DNA from: Flavobacterium sp. CG_23.5 | GTDB taxonomy: Bacteria; Bacteroidota; Bacteroidia; Flavobacteriales; Flavobacteriaceae | Direction of reading: 5' to 3' | NCBI RefSeq assembly: GCF_017875765.1 | Contig: NZ_JAGGNA010000001.1 | Span: 953,001 to 1,017,000 of the forward strand | Length of the DNA stretch: 64,000 bases | Part shown: piece after piece, positions 8,224-15,537 of the stretch | Numbering within the stretch: the stretch's first letter is position 1 | Layout: each line of letters opens with the position of its first letter | Notes under the pieces: generated by a model | What the model was told of the DNA's origin: nothing | Databases searched by the model: none | Seen by the model: the letters and a program-made list of their open reading frames with translations, nothing else | Made by a program: the position numbers and the translations under genes

Positions 8224-8694
8224 TTAAATTTCCTTAGCTTCTTTTAGTGCCTGAAGTTCAATTTCTGCTGTAATTCTAAAGTTTGTTTCTTTAATTTTTT
8301 CAATATAGGGCTTGATCGACGGAATAACACCATTCAGTTTTGCTCTAATAATAACTCCGATAGTTCCAGTAAAAATCAATCCTAGATGGCTAGCTATTTT
8401 TCTTGCTTTGAAATCATCAAGAATTAAAACACTATTTGAAACTTCCAGAGCCAATGCAATTGCGCTCGACTCTCCTTTGTCAATTTGCATTTCGAGTATT
8501 TGCTGTCTGTATTTATCTGTGACATTTTTTATAACAATCCAGTCTGGAAGCAATTCTCCAAATTCTTCTGCAATAACTGATGTCGTTATAATTTGACCGT
8601 AAACTTTTTTTAGTAAATCAAGTTCGCCAATTTTTGATAAGATGATAAAACAACTGGTATCTGAAATAATTATTTTATGCGTTTGCGACATCAT
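8224..8694 (-). CDS. DUF3368 PIN-like domain protein, probable toxin
   Basis: 156 aa. PIN-fold acidic residues are in place: Asp12 (IIISDTSC), Glu75 (KGESSAIALALE) and Asp93/Asp94 (LILDDFKAR). The DUF3368 ending GTIGVIIRAKLNG is recognisable. PIN proteins are metal-dependent RNases, and this subfamily is usually paired with UPF0175. The start overlaps the end of the upstream partner gene by 20 bases, so translation is coupled. The pair has been placed immediately after trpA on the opposite strand. The RNA target is unknown, and toxin activity is inferred from the family and pairing only. Confidence 0.85.
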   Translation of the reverse strand: MMSQTHKIIISDTSCFIILSKIGELDLLKKVYGQIITTSVIAEEFGELLPDWIVIKNVTDKYRQQILEMQIDKGESSAIALALEVSNSVLILDDFKARKIASHLGLIFTGTIGVIIRAKLNGVIPSIKPYIEKIKETNFRITAEIELQALKEAKEI

Positions 8695-8902
8695 TAGTTA
8701 AATCATTTGAAGGAAAATTAAATATCGAAACATTGTAACGATTTAGCAATTCTGCAAATGTACGTTTCGTTAATCCCGCTAGCTCGGCGGCTTGCCCCAA
8801 AGATAGTTTCCCCTGTTCATATAATTTAGATGCAAGAAGCATTACAAGCTCTTTGTTGTCTATATCTAAATTGTCTGGTATGGTAAGAGTTATTGTTTTC
8901 AT
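8675..8902 (-). CDS. UPF0175 family protein, probable antitoxin
   Basis: 75 aa from the ATG at 8902. A longer form from 8917 would read through the promoter box and is rejected. The N-terminal strand MKTITLTIPDNL is followed by KLYEQGKLSLGQAAELAG and LTKRTFAELLNRYNVSIFN, a helix-turn-helix-like segment typical of UPF0175. It precedes and overlaps the DUF3368 gene, the classic antitoxin-first order. A TACATTTG box at 8914-8907 ends 4 bases before the ATG, so the mRNA is probably leaderless. It may also repress its own operon. Confidence 0.82.
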   Translation of the reverse strand: MKTITLTIPDNLDIDNKELVMLLASKLYEQGKLSLGQAAELAGLTKRTFAELLNRYNVSIFNFPSNDLTNDVANA

Positions 8903-8906
8903 ATAC

Positions 8907-8914
8907 CAAATGTA
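8907..8914 (-). promoter_or_regulatory. -7 promoter box (TACATTTG) of the toxin-antitoxin pair
   Basis: Exact match to the Bacteroidota TAnnTTTG consensus on the - strand. It is followed by gtat and then the ATG, so transcription would begin at or next to the start codon. No clear -33 element was seen. Confidence 0.65.
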
Positions 8915-8960
8915 CAAAAAATATTGACACTCATAATTTTACATTCTGTTTGTCTCTTTA

Positions 8961-9084
8961 AAGTAAATCGTTTAATCAAGTCACACAATTCGCCAAAGGC
9001 GCCATTATAGGAAGTGCCTTCATTCAGGATTTAACAGAGAATGGAACAGGAAAAATTGCAGACTTTGTAAAAGCAATTCGATAA
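8961..9084 (+). pseudogene. diverged remnant of a trpA 3' end
   Basis: From about 8971 the + strand reads FNQVTQFAKGAIIGSAF then IQDLTENGTGKIADFVKAIR and a stop. This matches the last 37 codons of trpA. Over 31 aligned codons 14 of 93 bases differ, mostly at third positions. There is no start codon. Most changes are synonymous, so both copies evolved as working genes in separate lineages before being brought together. The toxin-antitoxin pair lies between the two copies. Confidence 0.9.
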
Positions 9085-9104
9085 ATCCTTTTTTATATAA
9101 AAGC

Positions 9105-9142
9105 AAACGGCGTTTAAAGTTCATTTAAACACCGTTTTTTTA
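9105..9142 (+). terminator. terminator behind the trpA remnant (probable ancestral trp terminator)
   Basis: aaacggcgtttaaa pairs with tttaaacaccgttt, followed by a T run. It lies 20 bases after the stop codon of the trpA remnant, the normal place for the original operon terminator. Confidence 0.85.
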
Positions 9143-9191
9143 TGCAGTATATGAAATTAAATTCATTTTCTACTTTGATAAAAATAATTTA

Positions 9192-9199
9192 TAGATTTG
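9192..9199 (+). promoter_or_regulatory. -7 promoter box (TAGATTTG) of the DUF4238 gene
   Basis: Matches TAnnTTTG exactly, 16 bases before the GTG start at 9216. An upstream tttg at 9174-9177 is closer than usual for a -33 element. Confidence 0.5.
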
Positions 9200-9215
9200 T
9201 ATAAATTATTTTATT

Positions 9216-10070
9216 GTGGAAGAAAATCAACCTATAAATCAAAAACAACATAGAATTTCTCAAGTATATCTAAAGCAATTCGGACATATTAAAGAAGATA
9301 AACATTGGCTTTCAGTTCTAAAAGTGGAAACAGGAATAACTGGTAATGTTCTAATCAAGGATTTTACTGCTGAAACAAATATTTTCGATTTGCCGATAGA
9401 TGATTTTGAAATTAAAAGACACTTTGAAAATTTAAGTGGACAAGTAGAAAATTTTTATAGAACAGTAATTTCAAATCTTCATAATCAGAAAAGACTAACT
9501 CCAAAAGACAAAGACGTATTAAATCACTTTGTTGCAAATTTATTATGCAGAACGCAACCTTTCAGAAATTTCATTAGTGAATGTTTAAACGATTCTGAAT
9601 CAAGAAATTTCCTTATTGATGAAGTTACAATTTATTCAGATGACACTGAAGCTAATAAATTTATTTTAAACCATTTTGAAAAAAATCATCATTTAAATCT
9701 TGTTATTGGCACAGTGATGAATCATTTAGTACATGTTTTTAGACACTTTAAAAAAGTAATCATGCGAGATTATAAAAATCTTGGATGGCTTACGACAGAC
9801 AATCCTGTACGGGTAGAGCGACTTGGGATTAATCCATGGATTATTCCTCTTGAAGCAGAAATATACTTACCGTTATCAAAAGATTTTTGCTTATTTATGT
9901 ATCATCCAGAATCAGAATTACATGCCAATCCATTAAGAAAATTACGCATTGACAAAGTAAACATCCTTTCTTTTGATGAGTTCAACAAAATAAGTCTTGA
10001 CAATGCTCGAAACTTTTATGAATATTTAATTTTTTGTAATGAAACTGAAGAAACTGAATTAAGAAAATAG
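9216..10070 (+). CDS. DUF4238 domain-containing protein
   Basis: 284 aa with a GTG start; no in-frame ATG precedes the conserved N-terminus. The DUF4238 signature is the start KQHRISQVYLKQFG, with NIFDLPIDDFEIK further on. A central TTDNPVRVERLGIN and the IYLPLSKDFCLFMYHP segment also fit the family. The function is unknown. The gene is a monocistron just behind the trpA remnant and its terminator. It is AT-rich like the other accessory genes here, so it is probably mobile accessory content. Confidence 0.8.
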   Translation: MEENQPINQKQHRISQVYLKQFGHIKEDKHWLSVLKVETGITGNVLIKDFTAETNIFDLPIDDFEIKRHFENLSGQVENFYRTVISNLHNQKRLTPKDKDVLNHFVANLLCRTQPFRNFISECLNDSESRNFLIDEVTIYSDDTEANKFILNHFEKNHHLNLVIGTVMNHLVHVFRHFKKVIMRDYKNLGWLTTDNPVRVERLGINPWIIPLEAEIYLPLSKDFCLFMYHPESELHANPLRKLRIDKVNILSFDEFNKISLDNARNFYEYLIFCNETEETELRK

Positions 10071-10178
10071 ATACTGCTACCAATCGAGTATACAACAGTT
10101 CCCCGCACTAGTTCAAACGTCTCGCTTGTACCCGTCAACATAAAAAAAGCAATTCAAAAACTAATTTTTAAATTATAA
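10071..10178. other. intergenic stretch with a locally GC-richer segment
   Basis: 10090-10140 (ccccgcactagttcaaacg, ctcgcttgtacccgtcaac) is clearly richer in GC than its surroundings and reads in no convincing frame. It may be debris of another element. Confidence 0.3.
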
Positions 10179-10237
10179 ACCGCAAATTCGCAAATTAAAA
10201 AGTCCTAAATGGAATCTTTAATTTGCGAATTTGTGGT
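10179..10237. terminator. 21-bp hairpin between convergent DUF4238 and DUF4494 genes
   Basis: The arm at 10179-10199 (accgcaaattcgcaaatt..) pairs with 10217-10237 with one mismatch and is followed by a T run on the + strand. Its words resemble the cacgaattacacaaatt repeat near 54094, so it may be both a repeat and a terminator. Confidence 0.65.
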
Positions 10238-10258
10238 AATTTTTTTTAATTATAATGC

Positions 10259-10810
10259 TTAGGAAACCGTTTCTTCTTCAGCAGCAAATTCCATGTGATC
10301 CACAATCTCTACTGCGACTTCCGGTTTAGAGGCTTTGAGCGCATTAAACTTTTCTATTTGTTCCAGTTCTCCTTCTTCACCAGAAAAATAAGGAAAAACA
10401 TCCATAATAGGAGATTCCATAATAGCGGGAATGGTATAGTCGCCCATCGTGCCTTTCATCACGCCTGTGGTATTGTCAAAAGCTTCTTTTACATCATTGG
10501 CTTGCACCAATAAATACATGCTCGTTTTGCGCTCTTTACCGCTTTCTTCATCATAAGCCAACAAAGAAACTTTCGACTTAAACCAACGATCCGCATTTTC
10601 AAAAGGATGAATCTCGGCATAATTCGCCATTTTTATATTCGTGATTTTAAATTCTTCACTAATATAAGCCGACATCTCTTCGGTAATTCTGCTTTCGGCT
10701 TCTGTATAAGACATAGCGTCAACCAAATAAGGTTCGGTTGTTATCTTTTGTCCGCCAGTTTCATCTGTTTTTCTATATTTTACTTTGCATTCGTACCAAA
10801 TTGTGCTCAT
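10259..10810 (-). CDS. DUF4494 domain-containing protein
   Basis: 183 aa from the ATG at 10810 (MSTIWYECKVKYRK). A start at 10834 would add eight unconserved residues. The body (TTEPYLVDAMSYTEAESRI, KVSLLAYDEESGKERKTS and MYLLVQANDVKEAFDN) is the DUF4494 family, conserved in Bacteroidota with unknown function. There is no signal peptide or membrane span and the C-terminus is acidic, so it is probably cytosolic. Confidence 0.85.
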   Translation of the reverse strand: MSTIWYECKVKYRKTDETGGQKITTEPYLVDAMSYTEAESRITEEMSAYISEEFKITNIKMANYAEIHPFENADRWFKSKVSLLAYDEESGKERKTSMYLLVQANDVKEAFDNTTGVMKGTMGDYTIPAIMESPIMDVFPYFSGEEGELEQIEKFNALKASKPEVAVEIVDHMEFAAEEETVS

Positions 10811-10886
10811 CTGTTTTTTTTTTAAGGATGTCAAAGATAGATTTTAAAGAAAAAAAATAACACAATTCATAAAATAGATATTCACA

Positions 10887-11033
10887 ATTTTGGATAGCGA
10901 ATCCTTTGGTTTGGGAATCATCAATGTGGCACTGCTCAATCAGGTGGCCTACTTTCTCAAAGAAGCGATTGGTGGAAAAACCTTTATACCGGATTTGACA
11001 GAAAATGAAACGGCAAAGATTGAGGAATTCTGA
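10887..11033 (+). pseudogene. orphan C-terminal reading frame, weakly TrpA-tail-like
   Basis: After an in-frame stop at 10875-10877 the + strand reads GLGIINVALLNQVAYFLKEA and then IGGKTFIPDLTENETAKIEEF and a stop. There is no start codon or leader. The ending resembles the TrpA tail (GSAFIQDLTENGTGKI), with about 9 of 15 residues shared in the best part, but the match is too short to be sure. It is either a third decayed trpA end or the tail of some other lost gene. Confidence 0.4.
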
Positions 11034-11154
11034 AACAAATTATTCTGCAACTTCACAGATATCAAAGATCATGGTTATGATTGTAGTTAAAAAGGTTTGT
11101 TTTCGACCTTCCAACCAAGGATTACAAATGTACTACAAGTGTTATTTTAGAAAC

Positions 11155-11195
11155 AAAAAAGAGGCAACCGCCAAATTGGAAACTGCCTCTTTTTA
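11155..11195. terminator. bidirectional terminator (aaaagaggca..tgcctctttt)
   Basis: The arms aaaaaagaggca (11155-11166) and tgcctctttt (11184-11194) flank a 17-base loop. It serves the M1 peptidase gene on the - strand. Confidence 0.85.
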
Positions 11196-11212
11196 ATCTA
11201 ATAAAAATTAAC

Positions 11213-13234
11213 TTACTGCTTAACTATCTTAGAGGAGCGTTGTTCTGCGCCTTGAATCAAATGCACAATATAGACTCCCGCCGACAAGTTACCTCCAAAG
11301 GAAACATTTTGACCTAAAGTCACATTTTCACTGTGTTCGATTATTCTACCTAATACATCTACGACATCCATAGTAACAGCACTATTTTGATCCGGTGAAT
11401 TTACATTGAGAGTAAATGCACTAGTACTTGGATTGGGATAAATCAAGGTTTTAAAATCATTTATACTTCCAACCTTAATGGCTGCTTTCTGAGTACTTAT
11501 TTTCGCCAAAGCTCCATTGAATTCAACAGTTCCTGTCGCTATCGTCACATTGTCAGGGTCAAATTGTACAGTAGTGGGTACAAAAGGCAAAGTAATTGTG
11601 ATTTTATTGGATCCTGTTCCTGCATTAATAGTTCCATTATCGGCAATCGAAAGATCACCTCCATTATCATATAAAACAATATTTTGAGCAGTACCTGCTG
11701 CATCTTTTACTTTGATCACCACAGGCATTCTAAAATAAGTAACATTAGAATTGCTACTTCTGGTCTGTGTCAACTTCAAAGTAACCTTAGTACCAACATT
11801 ATTCCATTCTACATTATAAGATGGCGTCCCTACTCCATTTACCCAATCCGCAAAAAAGCCAGACAAATCAGCTCCAGCCAAGGCCGTTTGGAAATGCTGT
11901 CTCAGGTTATCGGTATCAGCAGAGGCATAGGAAAGCGCAGCGACATAATTTTTGGTAGCTTCAAAGAACTTGGTATCACCGGCCAATGTTCGCAACATAG
12001 ACACAATCATACCACCCTTGTCATAGACAGCCGTTGTATTGGGTCCTGTCCAAACAGTGTTGGAATTACTTGCATCGGTAATATAAACTGGAACGGTACA
12101 ACTACGAGCAGAGGTTTTTATAGAGGAGATACGTGCAAAAGCTGATTTCCCTAAAGAGGGAATTTGCTCAGCCGCCAACACTTCCATATAGGTCGCAAAT
12201 CCTTCATTGAGCCAGAGATGATTCCAGGTTTTGCAAGTAACTCCATCGCCAAACCATTGGTGGGCCGTTTCATGCGCTATAACGGACCAACTGGTTAGAC
12301 TACCTGCATCAAGTCCAATATTGGTCTGATGTTCCATTCCACCAGGAAAGCCAAATTCATAAATACCATATTTTTCATTCTTAAAAGGATAATCCCCAAA
12401 CTTGCTGCTAAAAAGTTGTACTTCGAGTTTAGAAAAATCCAAAGCAGCTAGAATCGAAGTATAAGACGAGCGGGGAAACAATTGATAGGTAACTGGAACA
12501 TTAGTATCACCAACGACTATGGCCGGACGATTGAATTCGTTAAACTTTGCCACGCATATACTTACCAGATAGGAAGCAATAGGATATGAATGTCTGTAGG
12601 TATATAAAGTGTTTTCCCCACTTACCACAGTTTTCAAAAGCTTGCCTTGGGTTGCTACTTTATAGGTCGAAGGCATACTTACGGTAATATCCATTCCTTC
12701 AATTTTATCTTGCATATCAGCTTTACAAGGCCACCAATCCCGATCTTCATAAGATTCTGACAAAGTATAAATATAACTTTTCCCTCTATAAGTAGCTTTT
12801 TGGTAGCCCAAAGCCTGCCCACTTTCTGCGGGCGGAACGCCCTTATAGGATATACTTACTGAGTCCAATACATTAATGGCTAAAGGACTTGGTAAAACAA
12901 TGGTTAGCAAATTTTGATTTCCAGATGTTGGAAAAGATTTAGCCACCGAAACACCATGGTAATTAACAACTAAACCCGTATTGTTAAAAGAGGTTTTGTT
13001 CAAATCGAAAGTAATTGTACTTACATTGGCCACCTTGGTGAGGAATTTTGTGGTAACCGTCCCTCGAATATACTTGGTTGAATCAGGATTAACCCGCCAG
13101 TAAATAGTATGGCGCTTTACATCAATATTCGCACCGGATCCACTAGTCCCCGTAGTTTGACCCAACAATGTAGTAGTGGCAAGCATAAAACCAAAAAGCA
13201 ATAGCATTGTATTTTTAAAAGTATTTTTCATCAT
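11213..13234 (-). CDS. secreted M1-family aminopeptidase with T9SS sorting domain
   Basis: 673 aa. Residues 1-26 are a signal peptide ending at LLGQ. An M1 N-terminal beta domain is followed by GGMEH (298-302), the exopeptidase motif, and by HETAHQW (His321, His325) with Glu344 in WLNEGFATYME, the gluzincin zinc site. The last 75 residues (YPNPSTSAFTLNV to the C-terminal SSKIVKQ) are a type A T9SS C-terminal domain, so the enzyme is exported through the outer membrane by type IX secretion. It probably trims peptides for nutrition. It is single-gene, with its own terminator and a possible TAGTTTTG -7 box at 13259-13252. Confidence 0.93.
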   Translation of the reverse strand: MMKNTFKNTMLLLFGFMLATTTLLGQTTGTSGSGANIDVKRHTIYWRVNPDSTKYIRGTVTTKFLTKVANVSTITFDLNKTSFNNTGLVVNYHGVSVAKSFPTSGNQNLLTIVLPSPLAINVLDSVSISYKGVPPAESGQALGYQKATYRGKSYIYTLSESYEDRDWWPCKADMQDKIEGMDITVSMPSTYKVATQGKLLKTVVSGENTLYTYRHSYPIASYLVSICVAKFNEFNRPAIVVGDTNVPVTYQLFPRSSYTSILAALDFSKLEVQLFSSKFGDYPFKNEKYGIYEFGFPGGMEHQTNIGLDAGSLTSWSVIAHETAHQWFGDGVTCKTWNHLWLNEGFATYMEVLAAEQIPSLGKSAFARISSIKTSARSCTVPVYITDASNSNTVWTGPNTTAVYDKGGMIVSMLRTLAGDTKFFEATKNYVAALSYASADTDNLRQHFQTALAGADLSGFFADWVNGVGTPSYNVEWNNVGTKVTLKLTQTRSSNSNVTYFRMPVVIKVKDAAGTAQNIVLYDNGGDLSIADNGTINAGTGSNKITITLPFVPTTVQFDPDNVTIATGTVEFNGALAKISTQKAAIKVGSINDFKTLIYPNPSTSAFTLNVNSPDQNSAVTMDVVDVLGRIIEHSENVTLGQNVSFGGNLSAGVYIVHLIQGAEQRSSKIVKQ

Positions 13235-13525
13235 AATTTATATTTTTATCTCAAAACTAACAAAATAACAACATACTTCTTATTTTTTTAGCAATAAAAT
13301 GAGAAATAAGTATTTATTTCAATATTTTAATAACTATTTGAAATTACGAAGTATAGAAGTAATCTTGCCTTTTGGCAGAATAACTGGATTATGCCTTTTT
13401 AACAGAAATAATTTACAAGGACAATTACAGCGCATTACTAAACGCCCTTGCGATTTTAAGTTTAAAAAGTATTCAAATCTAAACATAACAACTATTTTTC
13501 TGTTAAAATTATGTTAAATTAAATA

Positions 13526-13558
13526 TTAAACAACCGTTTAAATTAAACAGTTGTTTAA
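13526..13558. promoter_or_regulatory. 33-bp palindromic operator upstream of the TetR efflux operon
   Basis: TTAAACAACCGTTTAA (13526-13541), one centre base, then TTAAACAGTTGTTTAA (13543-13558). The arms are inverted repeats with one mismatch in 16. Its right end overlaps the -7 box at 13556, so a bound repressor would block RNA polymerase. Autorepression by the TetR protein is the natural reading. Confidence 0.85.
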
Positions 13559-13563
13559 TTTTG
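13556..13563 (+). promoter_or_regulatory. -7 promoter box (TAATTTTG) of the efflux operon
   Basis: Exact TAnnTTTG match, 17 bases before the TetR start and overlapping the palindromic operator by three bases. Confidence 0.7.
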
Positions 13564-13580
13564 TTTCACATTATTAAGCC

Positions 13581-14213
13581 ATGGCATTAGACACTGATTT
13601 TAACGACAAACAGATTCAAATTCTCGAAGTAGCAGAAATGCTATTTGCCGAGAAAGGATTTGATGGGACTTCCATCAGGAATATTGCCAAAGAAGCCAAG
13701 ATAAATATTGCGATGGTTTCGTATTATTTTGGTTCCAAAGAACGTTTGCTGGAAGCTTTAATATTATACAGAACTTCCGACTTAAAATCTCAACTGGACA
13801 ATCTTATAAAAGAAAATCTTGAACCTCTGGAGAAAATAAACAAACTAATTGATTTATATATCAATCGAATCAATTGTAACAAAGGAATTTACAGAATCAT
13901 CCACTTTGAATTTACAGCTAAAAAAAGAGATAGTGATCTTCTTGCTTTCTCTGAATTAAAAAAGGGAAATCTGAATTCATTAGAAGCCATTATTCTGGAA
14001 GGTCAAGCCAAAGGCGTTTTTAGGAAAGACATTATTATTCCACTTATAACTCCTACCATTCTTGGGACTTTTTTTCATTTTCACATGAACAGACCTTTTT
14101 TCGAAAATTTATTAAATTTGAAAACTGAAGATTTATATAACAATTACATAAAAACTATTTTGACAAATCACATCCAACAAATTATTAAAGCACTTCTGAT
14201 ATATGAAAGTTAG
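13581..14213 (+). CDS. TetR/AcrR-family transcriptional repressor
   Basis: 210 aa. The N-terminal helix-turn-helix spans about residues 10-55 (VAEMLFAEKGFDGTSIRNIA, AKINIAMVSYYFGSKERLLE), with the YYFGSKE motif of TetR proteins. The C-terminal ligand domain is not specific. It is the first gene of a four-gene operon and its end overlaps the tolC-like start by 11 bases. It most likely represses this operon through the palindrome at 13526-13558 and releases it on binding a drug or metabolite. The ligand is unknown. Confidence 0.92.
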   Translation: MALDTDFNDKQIQILEVAEMLFAEKGFDGTSIRNIAKEAKINIAMVSYYFGSKERLLEALILYRTSDLKSQLDNLIKENLEPLEKINKLIDLYINRINCNKGIYRIIHFEFTAKKRDSDLLAFSELKKGNLNSLEAIILEGQAKGVFRKDIIIPLITPTILGTFFHFHMNRPFFENLLNLKTEDLYNNYIKTILTNHIQQIIKALLIYES

Positions 14214-15528
14214 TCAATTAATGCTCTTCGGGATTTTCTTTATAGGAATTTCGGCTGTAGAAGCACAAGAAAGAAAGAGTTTAACACTCGACGAAGCCAT
14301 CAATATGGCTTGGAAAAACAGTAATGAAGTGAGTTTAGCCAATGCTAAAGTAGCCACTAAAAAATACGAATTACAATCCACAAAAAACAGTCAATATCCT
14401 GATTTGAAAGTTTCGGGACAGTATCAAAGATTGACAAAAGCTTCCATTGATTTGAAAATCAATAAAAGTGCGACATCAACTCCTCCTCCTGTTGTAGATC
14501 AATTAATACTAGGACAAGTAAATGCCAGCGTACCAGTTTTTGCAGGATTTAAAATCCAAAACAGCATAAAAGCTTACGAAAATATGTATCAGGCAGAAAC
14601 AGCTACCGCTTCCCAAACTAAGGAAGAAATAGCGATGAAAGTAGTCAATCATTATGCTGAATTATACAAAGCACAAAAAACAGTTGAGCTGCTAAAAGAA
14701 AATCAAAAAAGCGCACAACAGCGCGCAACTGATTTTAGTGATTTAGAAAAAAACGGAATTATTCCCCGAAATGATTTACTAAAGTCACAATTGCAAGTAT
14801 CTAAAATTCAGTTGTCCATTGATGAAGCAACTAAAAATTTAAATATCGTAAACTTTTATTTAGTGACGTTGCTAAAACTACCAGCTGACACAAAACTTGA
14901 AATTAAAGAAAGTGATTTTGCCAACTTTCAGATGGATAATGTTCCCACGAGCGATGCACCTGCACTACAAAATCGTAAAGATCTTGAAGCGGTCCGTTTT
15001 CAAGAAAAAGCAAGTCAGGCTAACATTAAAATAGCAAAAAGCGCCTATTATCCCTCTATTGCAATCATTGGAGGCTATACCGCACTAGACCTAAAAAATG
15101 TGGTAACTGTTCAAAACGCAATGAATATTGGTGTGGGAGTTTCTTATGATTTAAGCTCCATTCTAAAAAATGGAACTATGGTAAAAATAGCGGAAAGCAA
15201 AGCAATTGAAGTACAAAATTCTGAAGCTATACTTACTGATTATATCAAACTGGAAGTTCAAAATGCAATCGAAGACTACGATTTGGCACTGAAACAAAAT
15301 ATTGTTTATGCACAAGCGGTGGAACAATCATCAGAAAATTATAGAATCATAAAAGACAAGTATGACAACGGTCTTTCGGATACCAATGATTTACTCGAAG
15401 CTGACGTAGAACAACTTGGTTCCAAAATTAATAAAGCATTAGCTAAGGCAAATATTATTCAAAAATATTACGAATTGCTTTCAGTTACCGGACAATTATC
15501 TCAATCTTTCAATCTTTCAAAAATATAA
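14203..15528 (+). CDS. TolC-family outer-membrane efflux channel
   Basis: 441 aa. The signal peptide ends near GISAVEAQ (residue 22). Two related alpha-helical halves follow, with the typical starts LTLDEAINMAWKNSNEVSLA and DAPALQNRKDLEAVRFQEKA. TolC trimers form the outer-membrane exit duct. It is translationally coupled to the TetR gene and 9 bases ahead of the membrane-fusion protein gene, making a full three-part pump with the next two genes. Confidence 0.93.
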   Translation: MKVSQLMLFGIFFIGISAVEAQERKSLTLDEAINMAWKNSNEVSLANAKVATKKYELQSTKNSQYPDLKVSGQYQRLTKASIDLKINKSATSTPPPVVDQLILGQVNASVPVFAGFKIQNSIKAYENMYQAETATASQTKEEIAMKVVNHYAELYKAQKTVELLKENQKSAQQRATDFSDLEKNGIIPRNDLLKSQLQVSKIQLSIDEATKNLNIVNFYLVTLLKLPADTKLEIKESDFANFQMDNVPTSDAPALQNRKDLEAVRFQEKASQANIKIAKSAYYPSIAIIGGYTALDLKNVVTVQNAMNIGVGVSYDLSSILKNGTMVKIAESKAIEVQNSEAILTDYIKLEVQNAIEDYDLALKQNIVYAQAVEQSSENYRIIKDKYDNGLSDTNDLLEADVEQLGSKINKALAKANIIQKYYELLSVTGQLSQSFNLSKI

Positions 15529-15537
15529 TCAATACCC

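Larger units (their letters stand above)
13235..13580. other. divergent intergenic region between M1 peptidase and TetR genes
   Basis: 346 bases, very AT-rich. It holds the probable M1 promoter near 13252-13259 and, at 13526-13563, the TetR operator and promoter. A 72-codon open frame at 13299-13517 has no recognisable content and is not called. Confidence 0.6.

Noticed and set aside
11005..11196. 63-codon open frame downstream of DUF4494
   Set aside because: It overlaps the orphan reading-frame remnant and runs into a terminator hairpin; no conserved content.
13299..13517. 72-codon open frame between the M1 peptidase and TetR genes
   Set aside because: No family, no plausible leader, AT-rich composition of random type, and it lies in a regulatory gap.
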